DNA of 64,000 nucleotides, from positions 124,001 to 188,000 of the forward strand of contig CAYHCF010000001.1 in NCBI GenBank assembly GCA_964355075.1. Direction: 5' to 3'. Position numbers and translations under genes: made by a program. Shown here piece after piece: positions 49,103 to 58,489 of the stretch; positions within the stretch are counted from its first letter, which is position 1; each line of letters opens with the position of its first letter. Below the pieces are notes generated by a model. That model did not search any database, was not told where the DNA came from, and was given only the letters and a program-made list of their open reading frames with translations. The DNA comes from B1 sp964355075 (GTDB taxonomy: Bacteria; Bacteroidota; Bacteroidia; UKL13-3).

Positions 49103-50353
49103 ATGCTTTCCCGCAGAGTTGTAGTAACAGGACTTGGTGCCATCACACCAATCGGAAACACGCTACAAGCGTATTGGGATGGATTATCAAATGGGGTAAG
49201 TGGCTCAGCGCTTACTACCCAATTTGATACTTCCAAATTTAGAACTCGCTTCGCTTGTGAGGTTAAAAATTTCGATCCAACCGATTTTATTGATAAAAAA
49301 GAGGCCCGTAGAATGGATCGCTTTACCCAGTTTGCAATAGTAAGCACGGATGAAGCAATTAAGGATGCAGGCCTCACAGATTCAGTTAATAAAGACCGTG
49401 TTGGAGTTATTTGGGGTACCGGTATCGGGGGTTTACATACCTTTTTAAATGAAGTCAGGAACTTCGTTTTAGGAGATGGAACACCTCGTTATAGTCCTTT
49501 CTTTATCCCCATGATGATTGGTGATATCTCTGCAGGTTCAATTTCCATCCGGCATGGCTATCGGGGTCCAAATTTCGTTACCATGGCTGCCTGTGCTTCT
49601 TCTTCCAACGCAATTGCTGATGCATTTAACTATATCAGGCTTAATAAAGCTGATATCATTGTTACGGGTGGATCGGAAGCTTGTGTAAATGAGGCTGCAG
49701 TGGGTGGCTTTAATTCAATGAAAGCCTTAAGTGAGCGGAATGACAGTCCGGAAACAGCTTCCAGACCCTTTGACCTTAACCGGGATGGGTTTGTTTTAGG
49801 CGAAGGCTCAGGTGCTCTGATTTTGGAAGAATATGAACATGCAAAGTCACGTGGGGCAAAAATTTATGCCGAAGTAGTGGGTTGCGGTCTTACAGCAGAT
49901 GCCTATCATGTTACAGCTCCTCATCCCGATGGTATTGGCGCCATCAATGTAATGAAATTAGCTTTGGAAGATGCTGGAATGCAACCTGAAGACATTGATT
50001 ATGTTAATGTTCACGGAACTTCCACTCCTTTAGGCGACCCTCAGGAGATAAAAGCGATACTTTCGGTTTTTGGTGATCATGCGTATAAAATGAACATCAG
50101 TTCTACTAAATCTATGACCGGACATTTGTTGGGTGGTGCGGGAGCAATTGAAGCAATAGCCTGTATTATGGCCATTGTAAAGGGAATAATACCTCCAACC
50201 ATAAATCATATGACCGATGATCCGGCATTTGACCCAAAAATAAACCTGACATTTAATAAAGCCCAATATCGGAAGGTTACTGCCGCAATCAGCAATACTT
50301 TTGGCTTTGGTGGTCATAATGCCTCGGTGATTTTGAAAAAATTTGTTGAATAG
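49103..50353 (+). CDS. fabF: Beta-ketoacyl-ACP synthase II
   Basis: 416 residues, the usual length. It elongates acyl-ACP with malonyl-ACP. The condensing-enzyme motifs are present: RRVVVTGLGAITPIGN at the start, the active-site Cys in VTMAACASSSNAI, His in NVHGTSTPLGDP, the second His in KSMTGHLLGGAGAIEA, and the end SNTFGFGGHNASVILKK. Start ATG 49103. It follows acpP after 23 bases and precedes rnc by 2. Since this is the housekeeping acpP-fabF-rnc set, I do not link it to the exporter-oxidoreductase pair at 22.7-28.1 kb. Confidence 0.98.
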   Translation: MLSRRVVVTGLGAITPIGNTLQAYWDGLSNGVSGSALTTQFDTSKFRTRFACEVKNFDPTDFIDKKEARRMDRFTQFAIVSTDEAIKDAGLTDSVNKDRVGVIWGTGIGGLHTFLNEVRNFVLGDGTPRYSPFFIPMMIGDISAGSISIRHGYRGPNFVTMAACASSSNAIADAFNYIRLNKADIIVTGGSEACVNEAAVGGFNSMKALSERNDSPETASRPFDLNRDGFVLGEGSGALILEEYEHAKSRGAKIYAEVVGCGLTADAYHVTAPHPDGIGAINVMKLALEDAGMQPEDIDYVNVHGTSTPLGDPQEIKAILSVFGDHAYKMNISSTKSMTGHLLGGAGAIEAIACIMAIVKGIIPPTINHMTDDPAFDPKINLTFNKAQYRKVTAAISNTFGFGGHNASVILKKFVE

Positions 50354-50355
50354 CT

Positions 50356-51102
50356 TTGCTCAGGAAGCTCTTAACACATATAAAACCTCGTACAACCGAA
50401 CAACGAGACCTTGCTCAAAAAATAAAGGCTATTGTTGGTTATTTGCCTAATAATATTATATGTTATGAGCAGGCCTTACGACATCATTCTGTTTCTAAAA
50501 CAATTCACCACAGCGGCTCAAAAGATAGCAATGAACGTCTTGAATTTTTAGGTGATTCCATGCTCAATGCAATTGTTGCTGATTACCTTTTTAAAAAATA
50601 TCCTTTTAAAGATGAGGGCTTTTTGACCCAATTGCGTTCAAAAATTGTGAGTCGTGAGAGTTTAAATGAACTGGCCATTAAAATACAATTGAACAAATTA
50701 GTTGAATATGACCGCAGATCCCTTCAAAATATTAATTTACGCAATAGCATATTTGGGAATGCATTAGAGGCCTTTTTAGGTGCGGTTTTTCTAGATGGTG
50801 GATTTGATGCTTGTCAAAAATTTATCTCAACAAAACTATTACGCTATCATATCGATGTAGATAAGCTTCAAATCACTGAAACCAATTTTAAAGGCCGGTT
50901 AATTGAATATGGGCAAAAAAATTCGAAACAAATTGAGTTTGAAGTAGAAGAAACTCAGGATGGGAAAAATAAAATTTATTCCATTAAAGTGTTATTTGAT
51001 GGCAAAGATATTAGTCAGGCCACGCATATTAACAAGAAAAAAGCGGAACAAATGGCTGCCCAAAAAGCTTTTGAACAAATGGGAATTATTCCTTCTGAGT
51101 GA
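50356..51102 (+). CDS. rnc: Ribonuclease III
   Basis: 248 residues. The RNase III signature NERLEFLGDSMLNAIVADYLF contains the catalytic Glu/Asp set, with the second metal site in NALEAFLGAVFLDGG; a double-stranded RNA-binding domain follows (about 175-245, ETNFKGRLIEYGQKN to KKAEQMAAQKAFEQMG). It processes rRNA precursors and other structured RNAs. The start is TTG at 50356, two bases after the fabF stop; MLRKLLTHIKPRTTEQ is a plausible N-terminus and no ATG is close. Convergent with truA. Confidence 0.96.
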   Translation: MLRKLLTHIKPRTTEQRDLAQKIKAIVGYLPNNIICYEQALRHHSVSKTIHHSGSKDSNERLEFLGDSMLNAIVADYLFKKYPFKDEGFLTQLRSKIVSRESLNELAIKIQLNKLVEYDRRSLQNINLRNSIFGNALEAFLGAVFLDGGFDACQKFISTKLLRYHIDVDKLQITETNFKGRLIEYGQKNSKQIEFEVEETQDGKNKIYSIKVLFDGKDISQATHINKKKAEQMAAQKAFEQMGIIPSE

Positions 51103-51145
51103 AAATCAGTGCATAGAAAACAATAGCATCAAATCCTGAAACCGA

Positions 51146-51889
51146 TCACTTTTCAATAAAATCATAGCCAACTTTTGTTAAAAACAGACCCTGAGCAGCC
51201 ACACTTGTGCCCGCTTCGCTCCTGTTTTTACTTTCTAAAATTTGCTCCAGCTTTTCAATATTTATTTTGTGATAACCGATATCCAGTAAGGTGCCCACAA
51301 TTGCTCTGACCATATTGCGCAGAAATCTATCTGCTCTGATTGTAAATACCAGCATACCGTTTTCATGTATTTCCCAGCTAGCCTTTGTGATTTTGCAATT
51401 AAAATTTTTTACATCGGTATGAACTTTACTGAAACACTCGAAATCAGAATGATTTAATAATAATTTAGCAGCATGATTCATTGCATCAATATTCAAAGGT
51501 TTGGTGTACATACTACTTAATTCATACAGAAATGGATTCGGTTTTGTACTAATCCGGTATTCATATTCGCGATAGGTAGCTGAAAAGCGCGCATGATTTT
51601 CAGCTTTAACCAAAAAAATATTTTCAATGACAATGTCTTTTGGCAAGATCGCATTTAATTGAATACACATCTTTGCCGGTACAAATTCTGATTCCGTATC
51701 GAAATGGGCGTAAAACTGTCTGGCATGAACACCTGTGTCGGTGCGCCCACATCCCGTTAATTCAATGTCTTCCTTCAATAGAACAGCCAATTTCTGCTCA
51801 ATTTCCGACTGTACACTATGGGCATTTAGCTGCTTCTGCCATCCGTGGTAATTTTTGCCATTATAAGCCAATTCAATGAAGTAACGCAC
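51146..51889 (-). CDS. truA: tRNA pseudouridine synthase A
   Basis: 247 residues; converts uridines 38-40 of tRNA anticodon arms to pseudouridine. The catalytic Asp is in GRTDTGVHARQF, the conserved start is RYFIELAYNGKNYHGWQKQ, and the late motif FLRNMVRAIVGTLLDIG is typical. The gene starts one base after the stop of the prolyl oligopeptidase gene on the same strand, so they are likely one message even though the functions are unrelated. Confidence 0.97.
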   Translation of the reverse strand: MRYFIELAYNGKNYHGWQKQLNAHSVQSEIEQKLAVLLKEDIELTGCGRTDTGVHARQFYAHFDTESEFVPAKMCIQLNAILPKDIVIENIFLVKAENHARFSATYREYEYRISTKPNPFLYELSSMYTKPLNIDAMNHAAKLLLNHSDFECFSKVHTDVKNFNCKITKASWEIHENGMLVFTIRADRFLRNMVRAIVGTLLDIGYHKINIEKLEQILESKNRSEAGTSVAAQGLFLTKVGYDFIEK

Positions 51890-54040
51890 TTATTTTTTCA
51901 ATTCAGAAACACCTAAATTCCAGAAAATAAAGCTATACATATCGGTAGCATCTTCAATTAATTTGGTTGTGGGTTTTCCGGCTCCATGTCCTGCTTTTGT
52001 ATCAATTCTGATGAAAATGGGTTTTGAAACATTGATGGGCTTTGATAATAAGGTAGCGGCAAACTTGAATGAATGAGCCGGAACCACTCTATCATCATGA
52101 TCCGCCGTCATAATCAGGGTTGCCGGATAACTTACTTCGTCTTTCACATTATGCAATGGAGAATACTTCAGAAGATAATCAAACTGTTCCTTTTTATCAC
52201 TGCTGCCGTATTCAACAGCCCAACCCCAACCAATGGTGAATTTATGATAGCGTAACATGTCTAAAACACCCACCGCAGGAATTGCCACCTGAAATAAATC
52301 GGGTCTTTGCGTCATACAAGCACCTACCAAAAGACCGCCATTAGAGCCTCCATGAATTGCCAGTTTTTTGCTGGAAGTATATTTTTCCCTTATTAAATAC
52401 TCGGCAGCAGCAATAAAATCATCAAATACATTTTGCTTTTTTTCGAGCATTCCAAGCTTATGCCATTCCTCACCGTATTCGCCACCGCCACGTAAATTGG
52501 CAACTGCATAAATACCGCCCTGCTCTAAAAACATGATACGTGATACACTGAAAGAGGGCGTTAAATTTATATTGAACCCACCATAGCCATACAATAAAGT
52601 TGGGTTAGATCTGTTTAAAGAAATTCCCTTTTTGTACACAATAAACATAGGAATTTTTGTTCCATCCTTACTGGAAAAAAACACCTGCTTTGTTTCAAAA
52701 TCTCCGGCATTAAATTTTGCTTCTGATTCGCCAGATTTCCAAACTTGTTGTTTTTGATCCGTCAGATCATATAACATGATTGTGCCGGGATCGGTAAAAG
52801 AAACAAAGGTATAGGCAATCGTATTTTCGCCCTTTTCTGAACCAGCTGTTCCTGCTGTTCCAATTCCTGGAAGTTCGATATCTTTAATAAAATTCCCTTT
52901 ATAATCAAACTGTCTGAGCCGCGAACTTGCGTCAGACAAATAGGTTGCAAGGAGTTGGTTACCGCTTGCACTTACAACGCTTTGAAGTAAATCCTTCGAT
53001 TGAGGTATTAATTCTTTCCACTTCTTTGGATCCGGATTTTCAGGATCAACTGAAATCAAACGATAACGAGGCGCATCATAATCTGTTAAAGCAATAATCC
53101 TGTCGCCATCATTGTTAATTATTGCATAATTATTTGCAAATCCTTTAAATAATATAGTAAACCTCTTTGATTTAATGCTAAGGTCTTTTACTAAAATTTC
53201 CGTGCCTGAAGTTCCTTCTGAAACATCAACAAATAAAAACCGCTCATCTTCAGAGACAGAAGCATTAAAATACCGTAAAGGATGATTTTTGTCCTCAAAT
53301 ACCAATTCATCGGCACTTTGTGGTTTGCCAATAGTATGGTAATAGATTTTCATAAACTCATTTTGATTGCTAAACGCTTTCCCTTTTTTAGGTTCATCAT
53401 ACCGGCTATAATAAAAGCCGTTTCCACACCAGGTTGCCCCGCTAAATTTCACCCATTCCAGGGTATCGCCTGTTCCTGCTTTACTGGCTGCATCTATCAC
53501 AAATATCTGGTTCCAGTCACTTCCTGATTTTGAAATTCCTACCGCGGCATATTTATGATCTTTGCTAAAGGTTAAGCTTGCCAACGAAACAGTTCCATCA
53601 ACTGATAAAATATTTGGATCTAAAAATATTTCCGCCTCATCCGTATTGTTAATATCTTTGGTTCGATACACAATACTTTGATTTTGGAGTCCGTTATTTT
53701 TTGAAAAGTAATAGAATTTTCCTCTCTTAACAGGAGCGTTGTATTTTGGAAAATTCCAAATTTCAGTCAAGCGTTTTTTGATCTGGTTGCGATAGGGGAT
53801 TTGATCCAGATAAAAATGTGTTGCCTTATTTTGTTCTTTTACCCATTTAATTACCTCCTGTGCAGTATCATTCTCAAGCCAACGATAAGGATCCGCAATG
53901 GCAGTTCCGAAGTAATGGTCAACAGTACTATCTTTTTGGGTTATCTGACCCGATAACAGCGCTAATTTCTTTTGACCCATATTTTCATTTTTGCAGGCAA
54001 AAACCATTGCTATTGAAGCAAATAGTAGTATTTTTTTCAT
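51890..54040 (-). CDS. Prolyl oligopeptidase family serine peptidase, lipoprotein
   Basis: 716 residues from ATG 54040 (MKKILLFASIAMVFACKNEN), a signal sequence with lipobox VFAC, so the enzyme is probably attached to the inner face of the outer membrane or in the periplasm. A seven-bladed propeller (about 70-430) precedes the alpha/beta hydrolase domain with the nucleophile Ser in HGGSNGGLLVGACMT, Asp in TADHDDRVVPAHSF and His in KAGHGAGKPT. This is the S9A family, which trims short proline-containing peptides. A start eight codons upstream exists but would hide the signal sequence. It abuts truA. Confidence 0.94.
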   Translation of the reverse strand: MKKILLFASIAMVFACKNENMGQKKLALLSGQITQKDSTVDHYFGTAIADPYRWLENDTAQEVIKWVKEQNKATHFYLDQIPYRNQIKKRLTEIWNFPKYNAPVKRGKFYYFSKNNGLQNQSIVYRTKDINNTDEAEIFLDPNILSVDGTVSLASLTFSKDHKYAAVGISKSGSDWNQIFVIDAASKAGTGDTLEWVKFSGATWCGNGFYYSRYDEPKKGKAFSNQNEFMKIYYHTIGKPQSADELVFEDKNHPLRYFNASVSEDERFLFVDVSEGTSGTEILVKDLSIKSKRFTILFKGFANNYAIINNDGDRIIALTDYDAPRYRLISVDPENPDPKKWKELIPQSKDLLQSVVSASGNQLLATYLSDASSRLRQFDYKGNFIKDIELPGIGTAGTAGSEKGENTIAYTFVSFTDPGTIMLYDLTDQKQQVWKSGESEAKFNAGDFETKQVFFSSKDGTKIPMFIVYKKGISLNRSNPTLLYGYGGFNINLTPSFSVSRIMFLEQGGIYAVANLRGGGEYGEEWHKLGMLEKKQNVFDDFIAAAEYLIREKYTSSKKLAIHGGSNGGLLVGACMTQRPDLFQVAIPAVGVLDMLRYHKFTIGWGWAVEYGSSDKKEQFDYLLKYSPLHNVKDEVSYPATLIMTADHDDRVVPAHSFKFAATLLSKPINVSKPIFIRIDTKAGHGAGKPTTKLIEDATDMYSFIFWNLGVSELKK

Positions 54041-54061
54041 GGTATAAACTGGAATTATTTT

Positions 54062-54069
54062 CAAATATA
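54062..54069 (-). promoter_or_regulatory. Bacteroidota -7 box (TATATTTG) for the peptidase-truA genes
   Basis: On the minus strand TATATTTG matches TAnnTTTG, 22 bases before the ATG at 54040. No TTG is seen 20 bases upstream. Confidence 0.55.
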
Positions 54070-54183
54070 TTTCTTTAGGGTTAATGCCATTTCAGAATTA
54101 CATTAACGGAAAAGTATCAGAAAGGCTACTCAGAAAAAAGGGCTTTCCCTAAGTAAAGAAAGGGAATAAATATTGCAGGAAAA

Positions 54184-54792
54184 TTACATAGCAGCCGTGT
54201 ACCTGCGACCAACTTCTTCCCAGTTAATAATATTCCAAAACGCACCAATATAATCGGGCCGACGGTTTTGGTAATTTAAATAATAAGCATGTTCCCAAAC
54301 ATCTAATCCCAGAATCGGAGTCCCTTTACAATCAGCAATATCCATCAGCGGATTATCCTGGTTAGGTGTAGAACAAACACACAGTTTTTTTTGGGTATCA
54401 ACGCATAACCAGGCCCAGCCAGAACCGAAACGGGTTGCTGCTGCCTTATTAAAGTCTTCCTTAAATTTATCCCATCCTCCCAATTCGGTAGTTATTGCAC
54501 CCATTAGGTTACCTGTAGGTTGCCCTCCTTTACTTGGGCCCATAATAGTCCAGAACAAGCTGTGGTTAAAATGACCGCCACCACTATTTCTGACTGCAAC
54601 CGGATATTTACTAATATTTTTACAAATTTCTTCAATGTTCATTTGTCCGGAATCACCTCCGGCAAGGGCCGCATTTAAATTAGTTACGTAAGCATTGTGG
54701 TGTTTAGAATGGTGAATTTCCATTGTGCGCGCATCAATGTGAGGTTCGAGTGCGTTATACTCGTAAGTTAGTTTTGGTAGTTCGAAGGTCAT
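54184..54792 (-). CDS. sodA: Superoxide dismutase, Fe/Mn type
   Basis: 202 residues. Metal ligands can be placed: His in ARTMEIHHSKHHNAYV, His in GGHFNHSLFW, and the Asp/His pair in LGLDVWEHAYYLNYQNRRPDY. It converts superoxide to hydrogen peroxide and oxygen; Fe versus Mn use cannot be settled from sequence alone, though GSGWAWLCVD with a nearby Gln-less loop leaves both open. The product starts directly with the SOD fold and has no signal peptide, so it is cytoplasmic. It has its own promoter box at 54814-54821 and lies between tadA and the peptidase gene, all on the minus strand. Confidence 0.97.
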   Translation of the reverse strand: MTFELPKLTYEYNALEPHIDARTMEIHHSKHHNAYVTNLNAALAGGDSGQMNIEEICKNISKYPVAVRNSGGGHFNHSLFWTIMGPSKGGQPTGNLMGAITTELGGWDKFKEDFNKAAATRFGSGWAWLCVDTQKKLCVCSTPNQDNPLMDIADCKGTPILGLDVWEHAYYLNYQNRRPDYIGAFWNIINWEEVGRRYTAAM

Positions 54793-54813
54793 AATTTTAT
54801 TTTATTTAAGAGG

Positions 54814-54821
54814 CAAATATA
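54814..54821 (-). promoter_or_regulatory. Bacteroidota -7 box (TATATTTG) for sodA
   Basis: On the minus strand TATATTTG matches TAnnTTTG, 22 bases before the sodA ATG at 54792. TTG triplets lie upstream but at short spacing (14 bases). Confidence 0.6.
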
Positions 54822-54892
54822 TAGTAATTTTTCAACAAGAATTATTGGTTTTTGTTTGCTAATCGGGATGTCAGTATAAATACTGTTTTTGC

Positions 54893-55342
54893 CTATCTTA
54901 ATTTTTTGAAAAACGATTTTAACATTTCTTCGGATTCCTTTGCCATTAATCCCTTGACTATTTCCGTTTTTGGATGAACCAGGTGTTTGCCTTCTTTCAT
55001 AAAACCTCTCTTGTTATCGGAGGCTCCATAAACCAGTCTCCCTATCTGACTCCAATAAAGTGCACCTGCGCACATCACACAGGGTTCTAAGGTTACAAAC
55101 AGAATACATTCATTTAAATATTTTGCTCCCAGAAAATTAGCTGCAGCAGTTATGGCCTGCATTTCGGCATGTGCTGTTACGTCGTTTAAGCGTTCTGTCA
55201 GGTTATGTCCCTTACCTATTATCTGGTTGTTACAAACAATCACACAGCCCACCGGAATTTCATCTATTTCAAATGATTTTTGAGCTTCAAGAAGGGCTTG
55301 CTTCATAAAGAAATCATCACTGTATATATTTAGTTCAACCAT
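54893..55342 (-). CDS. tadA: tRNA-specific adenosine deaminase-type nucleoside deaminase
   Basis: 149 residues of the zinc-dependent CDA fold: catalytic DVTAHAEMQAI (His and Glu) and LEPCVMCAGALYWSQIGRLVYGA (the two zinc Cys). The C-terminal helix KEGKHLVHPKTEIVKGLMAKE resembles TadA, which makes inosine at position 34 of tRNA(Arg), rather than guanine deaminase. I assign TadA with moderate certainty since the family is broad. No partner gene. The first residues MVELNIYSDDFFMKQALLEA fit the usual MxxALxxA start, with an internal ATG as an alternative. Followed by sodA after 100 bases. Confidence 0.88.
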   Translation of the reverse strand: MVELNIYSDDFFMKQALLEAQKSFEIDEIPVGCVIVCNNQIIGKGHNLTERLNDVTAHAEMQAITAAANFLGAKYLNECILFVTLEPCVMCAGALYWSQIGRLVYGASDNKRGFMKEGKHLVHPKTEIVKGLMAKESEEMLKSFFKKLR

Positions 55343-55660
55343 TATCTATTCATTTTTCAGCATTTTATATTAATTTCCTATCTGATACAATATTAACTAC
55401 AACCGACAGAAATACCCAAAACCAATAAATGTCGTATAACTTTTACAAAAAATCCTAAAAACAGGATTTATGTTGCACCCTAATTTCAAGGATAATCTTT
55501 TATTCGTATATTATTGTTTTGCAATGTATTATTAAATTATGTGATGAAAATATTTTAAATGAAAAATAAATTTGAATAAAAGCAACCATCTTATTAATAA
55601 TCCAAATCGAAAAAACTGCCTTATGAAAAGATACCTTTGAAAAAGCAAATAACATCAAAC
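55343..55660. other. Gene-free region between tadA and dinD
   Basis: 318 bases, AT-rich, no credible gene. It holds a small hairpin, AAATCCT (55450-55456) with AGGATTT (55463-55469), and near the right edge the TACCTTTG box for the dinD-like gene. Nothing else stands out. Confidence 0.5.
55632..55639 (+). promoter_or_regulatory. Bacteroidota -7 box (TACCTTTG) for the dinD-like gene
   Basis: TACCTTTG matches TAnnTTTG, 21 bases before the ATG at 55661. No clear TTG element is seen upstream, and no obvious LexA-type palindrome overlaps it. Confidence 0.6.
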
Positions 55661-56524
55661 ATGAAAAAACAACAAATTCAACAATTATTCGAGCAATTTG
55701 AAAACGCGTGTTATGTATATAATGAGATTGAATGTTGGAGTGCAAGAGACTTGCAAATCATATTTAATTATTCAGAATGGCGTAACTTTTTAAAAGTAAT
55801 TGACAAGGCAATGGAAGCTTGCAATAACAGTAATAGCAAGGCTTCTGATCATTTTGTTGACGTCAACAAAATGATCGAATTAGCAAAGGGGGCTTTACGT
55901 GAAATTGATGATATTGCCCTTTCAAGATATGCTTGTTATCTGGTTGCCCAAAATGGTGATCCGGCAAAAACAGAAATCGCTTTCGCTCAAACCTATTTTG
56001 CGGTTCAAACAAGAAAACAGGAAATAATAGAACAAAGGTTATTAGATGTTGCCAGAGTTACTGCCAGAGAAAAATTGTCGAAATCCGAAAAGAAATTGTC
56101 AGCTATTATTTTTGAACGTGGCGTTGATGAAAAAGGATTTGCCTATATCCGATCTAAGGGAGACAAAGCACTATTTGGGGGCTATGATACTTCTCAAATG
56201 AAAAAGAAAATGAAAGTGCCGGATAACAGGCCATTAGCAGATTTTTTGCCTACTTTATCGATAAAAGCTAAAGATTTTGCAACTGAACTCACCAGCCATA
56301 ATGTGAATGAAAAAGACTTGTTTGGTGAAACTGATATTTCAAAAGAACATGAAGATAATAATCTGGCTGTAAGAAAAATTCTAATAAAACGAGGCGTTAT
56401 GCCCGAACAGTTACCTGCAGCAGAAGATGTAAAAAAAGTGCAACGAAAACTGGCTGGTGAAAACAAAAAGATTCTAAGCTCAGGTAAAAGCCCTCGTATT
56501 TTAAAAAACGCAAAGAAATTTTGA
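55661..56524 (+). CDS. dinD: DNA damage-inducible protein D (DinD)-like
   Basis: 287 residues from ATG 55661 (MKKQQIQQLFEQFENACYVY); a start 24 bases earlier is possible but lies after the promoter with less room. The body matches DinD: EIECWSARDLQIIFNYSEWRNFLKVIDKA, then SDHFVDVNKMIELAKGALREIDDIALSRYACYLVAQNGDPAKTEIAFAQTYFAVQTRKQE (conserved DHFVD and SRYACYLxxQNGDP), and a helical C-terminus. In E. coli DinD is SOS-induced and inhibits RecA filament activity; the same here is plausible but not shown. Codons for DHFVDVNKMI form a perfect 30-bp palindrome. Confidence 0.88.
   Translation: MKKQQIQQLFEQFENACYVYNEIECWSARDLQIIFNYSEWRNFLKVIDKAMEACNNSNSKASDHFVDVNKMIELAKGALREIDDIALSRYACYLVAQNGDPAKTEIAFAQTYFAVQTRKQEIIEQRLLDVARVTAREKLSKSEKKLSAIIFERGVDEKGFAYIRSKGDKALFGGYDTSQMKKKMKVPDNRPLADFLPTLSIKAKDFATELTSHNVNEKDLFGETDISKEHEDNNLAVRKILIKRGVMPEQLPAAEDVKKVQRKLAGENKKILSSGKSPRILKNAKKF
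55847..55876. repeat. Perfect 30-bp palindrome inside the dinD-like gene
   Basis: Bases 55847-55876 equal their own reverse complement; the centre is GTTGACGTCAAC and the ends are GATC. It extends no further. It encodes the conserved DHFVD segment, so the protein constrains half of it. A protein-binding site for self-regulation, or a strong mRNA or DNA hairpin, are possibilities. Confidence 0.85.
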
Positions 56525-56599
56525 AAACAAATATTGGAGAAATACCCCTTTCAAGCTTGATAAACCTTTTGTATTTTCGCTTCCTCGAATAAATAGATT

Positions 56600-58372
56600 A
56601 TGCTACGATCACACACTTGCGGAGAACTCCGGATTTCAGATATCAATCAATTAGTTACACTTTGCGGCTGGGTTCAGCGTAGTCGTGATTTAGGGGGAAT
56701 GACATTTATTGATTTACGCGATCGTTATGGCATTACTCAATTGGTTTTTAATATGGAAACTCATTCGGAGTTATGTGAAAAAGCCAGAAAAATAGGAAGA
56801 GAGTTTGTTTTACAGGTTTCAGGATTGGTTAAAGAAAGAGAAAGCAAAAACCTTCTGATGCCTACCGGGGAAATTGAAATGATTGTTGAGGAGATGCACG
56901 TATTAAACGTAGCAAAAACGCCTCCTTTCACGATTGAGGACAATACAGATGGAGGCGATGACCTTCGGATGAAATACCGTTACCTTGATTTGCGGCGCAC
57001 CCTTATTAGAAACAATATTTTGTTGCGTCATAAAATGGCTCAGCAAACGCGGGCATTTCTTGATTCAAAGGATTTTACAGAAATAGAAACTCCTGTATTA
57101 ATCAAATCAACTCCTGAAGGTGCCCGTGATTTTGTGGTGCCCAGCCGAATGAATCCCGGCCAGTTTTATGCCCTGCCACAATCGCCCCAAACTTTCAAGC
57201 AATTACTTATGGTTAGTGGATTTGACCGCTATTATCAGATCGTAAAATGTTTCAGAGATGAAGATTTAAGGGCGGATCGTCAACCTGAGTTTACTCAGAT
57301 AGATTGTGAAATGAGCTTTGTTGAGCAGGAGGATATTCTGAATATGTTTGAGGAATTAATCAAGCATCTGTTTAATAAAGTTAAAAATATTGAAATAGCT
57401 GATATCCCGAGAATTTCCTATGCTGATGCCATGAAGTTTTATGGTACAGATAAGCCTGATACACGATTCGACATGAGATTTGTAATGCTCAAAAATGGAG
57501 AAACTACAACTGATCTAACTTCCGGAAAAGGGTTTAAAGTTTTTGATGATGCCCAAATTGTTGCTGGTATTTGTGCAAAAGGTGCAGCTAGTTTTACCAG
57601 AAAACAATTGGATGAATTAACTGATTTTATTAAACGGCCGCAAATTGGTGCAACCGGACTTGTTTACATGAGAGTGAATGATGATGGAACCTTAAAATCT
57701 TCTGTAGATAAGTTTTATAATGAAGCTGCTTTGAAATTGTGGGCAGAGGCCTTACAAGCTGAACCCAATGATTTAATTCTAATTTTGGCCGGCCCAACTG
57801 ATAAAACCCTAAAAGCCCTCAGTGAGCTACGTCTTGAAATGGGAACAAGACTCGGACTCAGAGATAAAAATAAATTTTCCAGCCTCTGGGTCTTAGATTT
57901 CCCTTTGCTAGAGTTCAATGAAGTAGAACAACGTTATTTTGCCATGCATCATCCTTTTACTTCTCCCAAACCAGAAGACCTCCATCTTCTGAATGATAAT
58001 AATCTGGGTAAAGTTCGCGCCAATGCATATGATCTGGTAATAAATGGAGTAGAAGTTGGTGGAGGTTCAGTAAGAATTTTCAATAAGGAACTACAAGAAA
58101 AAATGTTTCAGATTTTAGGCTTTAGCGCTGAACAGGCGCAAGCTCAATTTGGCTTTTTGATGAATGCTTTCGAGTTTGGAGCTCCGCCGCACGCGGGTAT
58201 TGCGTTTGGTTTTGACAGACTGTGCTCACTTTTTGGCGGAGCCGATTCTATCCGTGATTTTATTGCATTTCCTAAAAACAACTCGGGTCGGGATGTGATG
58301 ATTGACGGACCGAGTGAAATTGATCAAAAACAATTGGATGAATTACATATCTCACTGAATCTCGAAATGTAA
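56600..58372 (+). CDS. aspS: Aspartate--tRNA ligase
   Basis: 590 residues, the bacterial-type length. N-terminal OB fold (LRSHTCGELRISDINQLVTL, CGWVQRSRDLGGMTFIDLRDRYG), class II core with motif 2 around FRDEDLRADRQPEFTQID, the bacterial GAD insertion (about 290-410) and motif 3 GIAFGFDRLCSLFGG. The anticodon-binding and catalytic parts are complete. It is in the same direction as dinD 75 bases away and is followed by DUF3127; these unrelated genes appear to have separate promoters. Confidence 0.98.
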   Translation: MLRSHTCGELRISDINQLVTLCGWVQRSRDLGGMTFIDLRDRYGITQLVFNMETHSELCEKARKIGREFVLQVSGLVKERESKNLLMPTGEIEMIVEEMHVLNVAKTPPFTIEDNTDGGDDLRMKYRYLDLRRTLIRNNILLRHKMAQQTRAFLDSKDFTEIETPVLIKSTPEGARDFVVPSRMNPGQFYALPQSPQTFKQLLMVSGFDRYYQIVKCFRDEDLRADRQPEFTQIDCEMSFVEQEDILNMFEELIKHLFNKVKNIEIADIPRISYADAMKFYGTDKPDTRFDMRFVMLKNGETTTDLTSGKGFKVFDDAQIVAGICAKGAASFTRKQLDELTDFIKRPQIGATGLVYMRVNDDGTLKSSVDKFYNEAALKLWAEALQAEPNDLILILAGPTDKTLKALSELRLEMGTRLGLRDKNKFSSLWVLDFPLLEFNEVEQRYFAMHHPFTSPKPEDLHLLNDNNLGKVRANAYDLVINGVEVGGGSVRIFNKELQEKMFQILGFSAEQAQAQFGFLMNAFEFGAPPHAGIAFGFDRLCSLFGGADSIRDFIAFPKNNSGRDVMIDGPSEIDQKQLDELHISLNLEM

Positions 58373-58387
58373 TTCTTACAAAACAGT

Positions 58388-58395
58388 TAACTTTG
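58388..58395 (+). promoter_or_regulatory. Bacteroidota -7 box (TAACTTTG) for the DUF3127 gene
   Basis: TAACTTTG matches TAnnTTTG, 94 bases before the ATG at 58490. The leader would be longer than for other genes in the window. Confidence 0.5.
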
Positions 58396-58489
58396 AAATA
58401 GATTTTGCGTTCAAAATGAAGCAGTTACTATTTTGTTAATTACTTAAACTCAAAATCTCATACTTTTAAAATTTTAAAATCAAATTGAT

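Noticed and set aside
48840..51102. acpP-fabF as part of a polyene or polyketide cluster with the 22.7-28.1 kb genes
   Set aside because: acpP-fabF-rnc is the ordinary housekeeping arrangement and is over 20 kb away from the exporter fusion.
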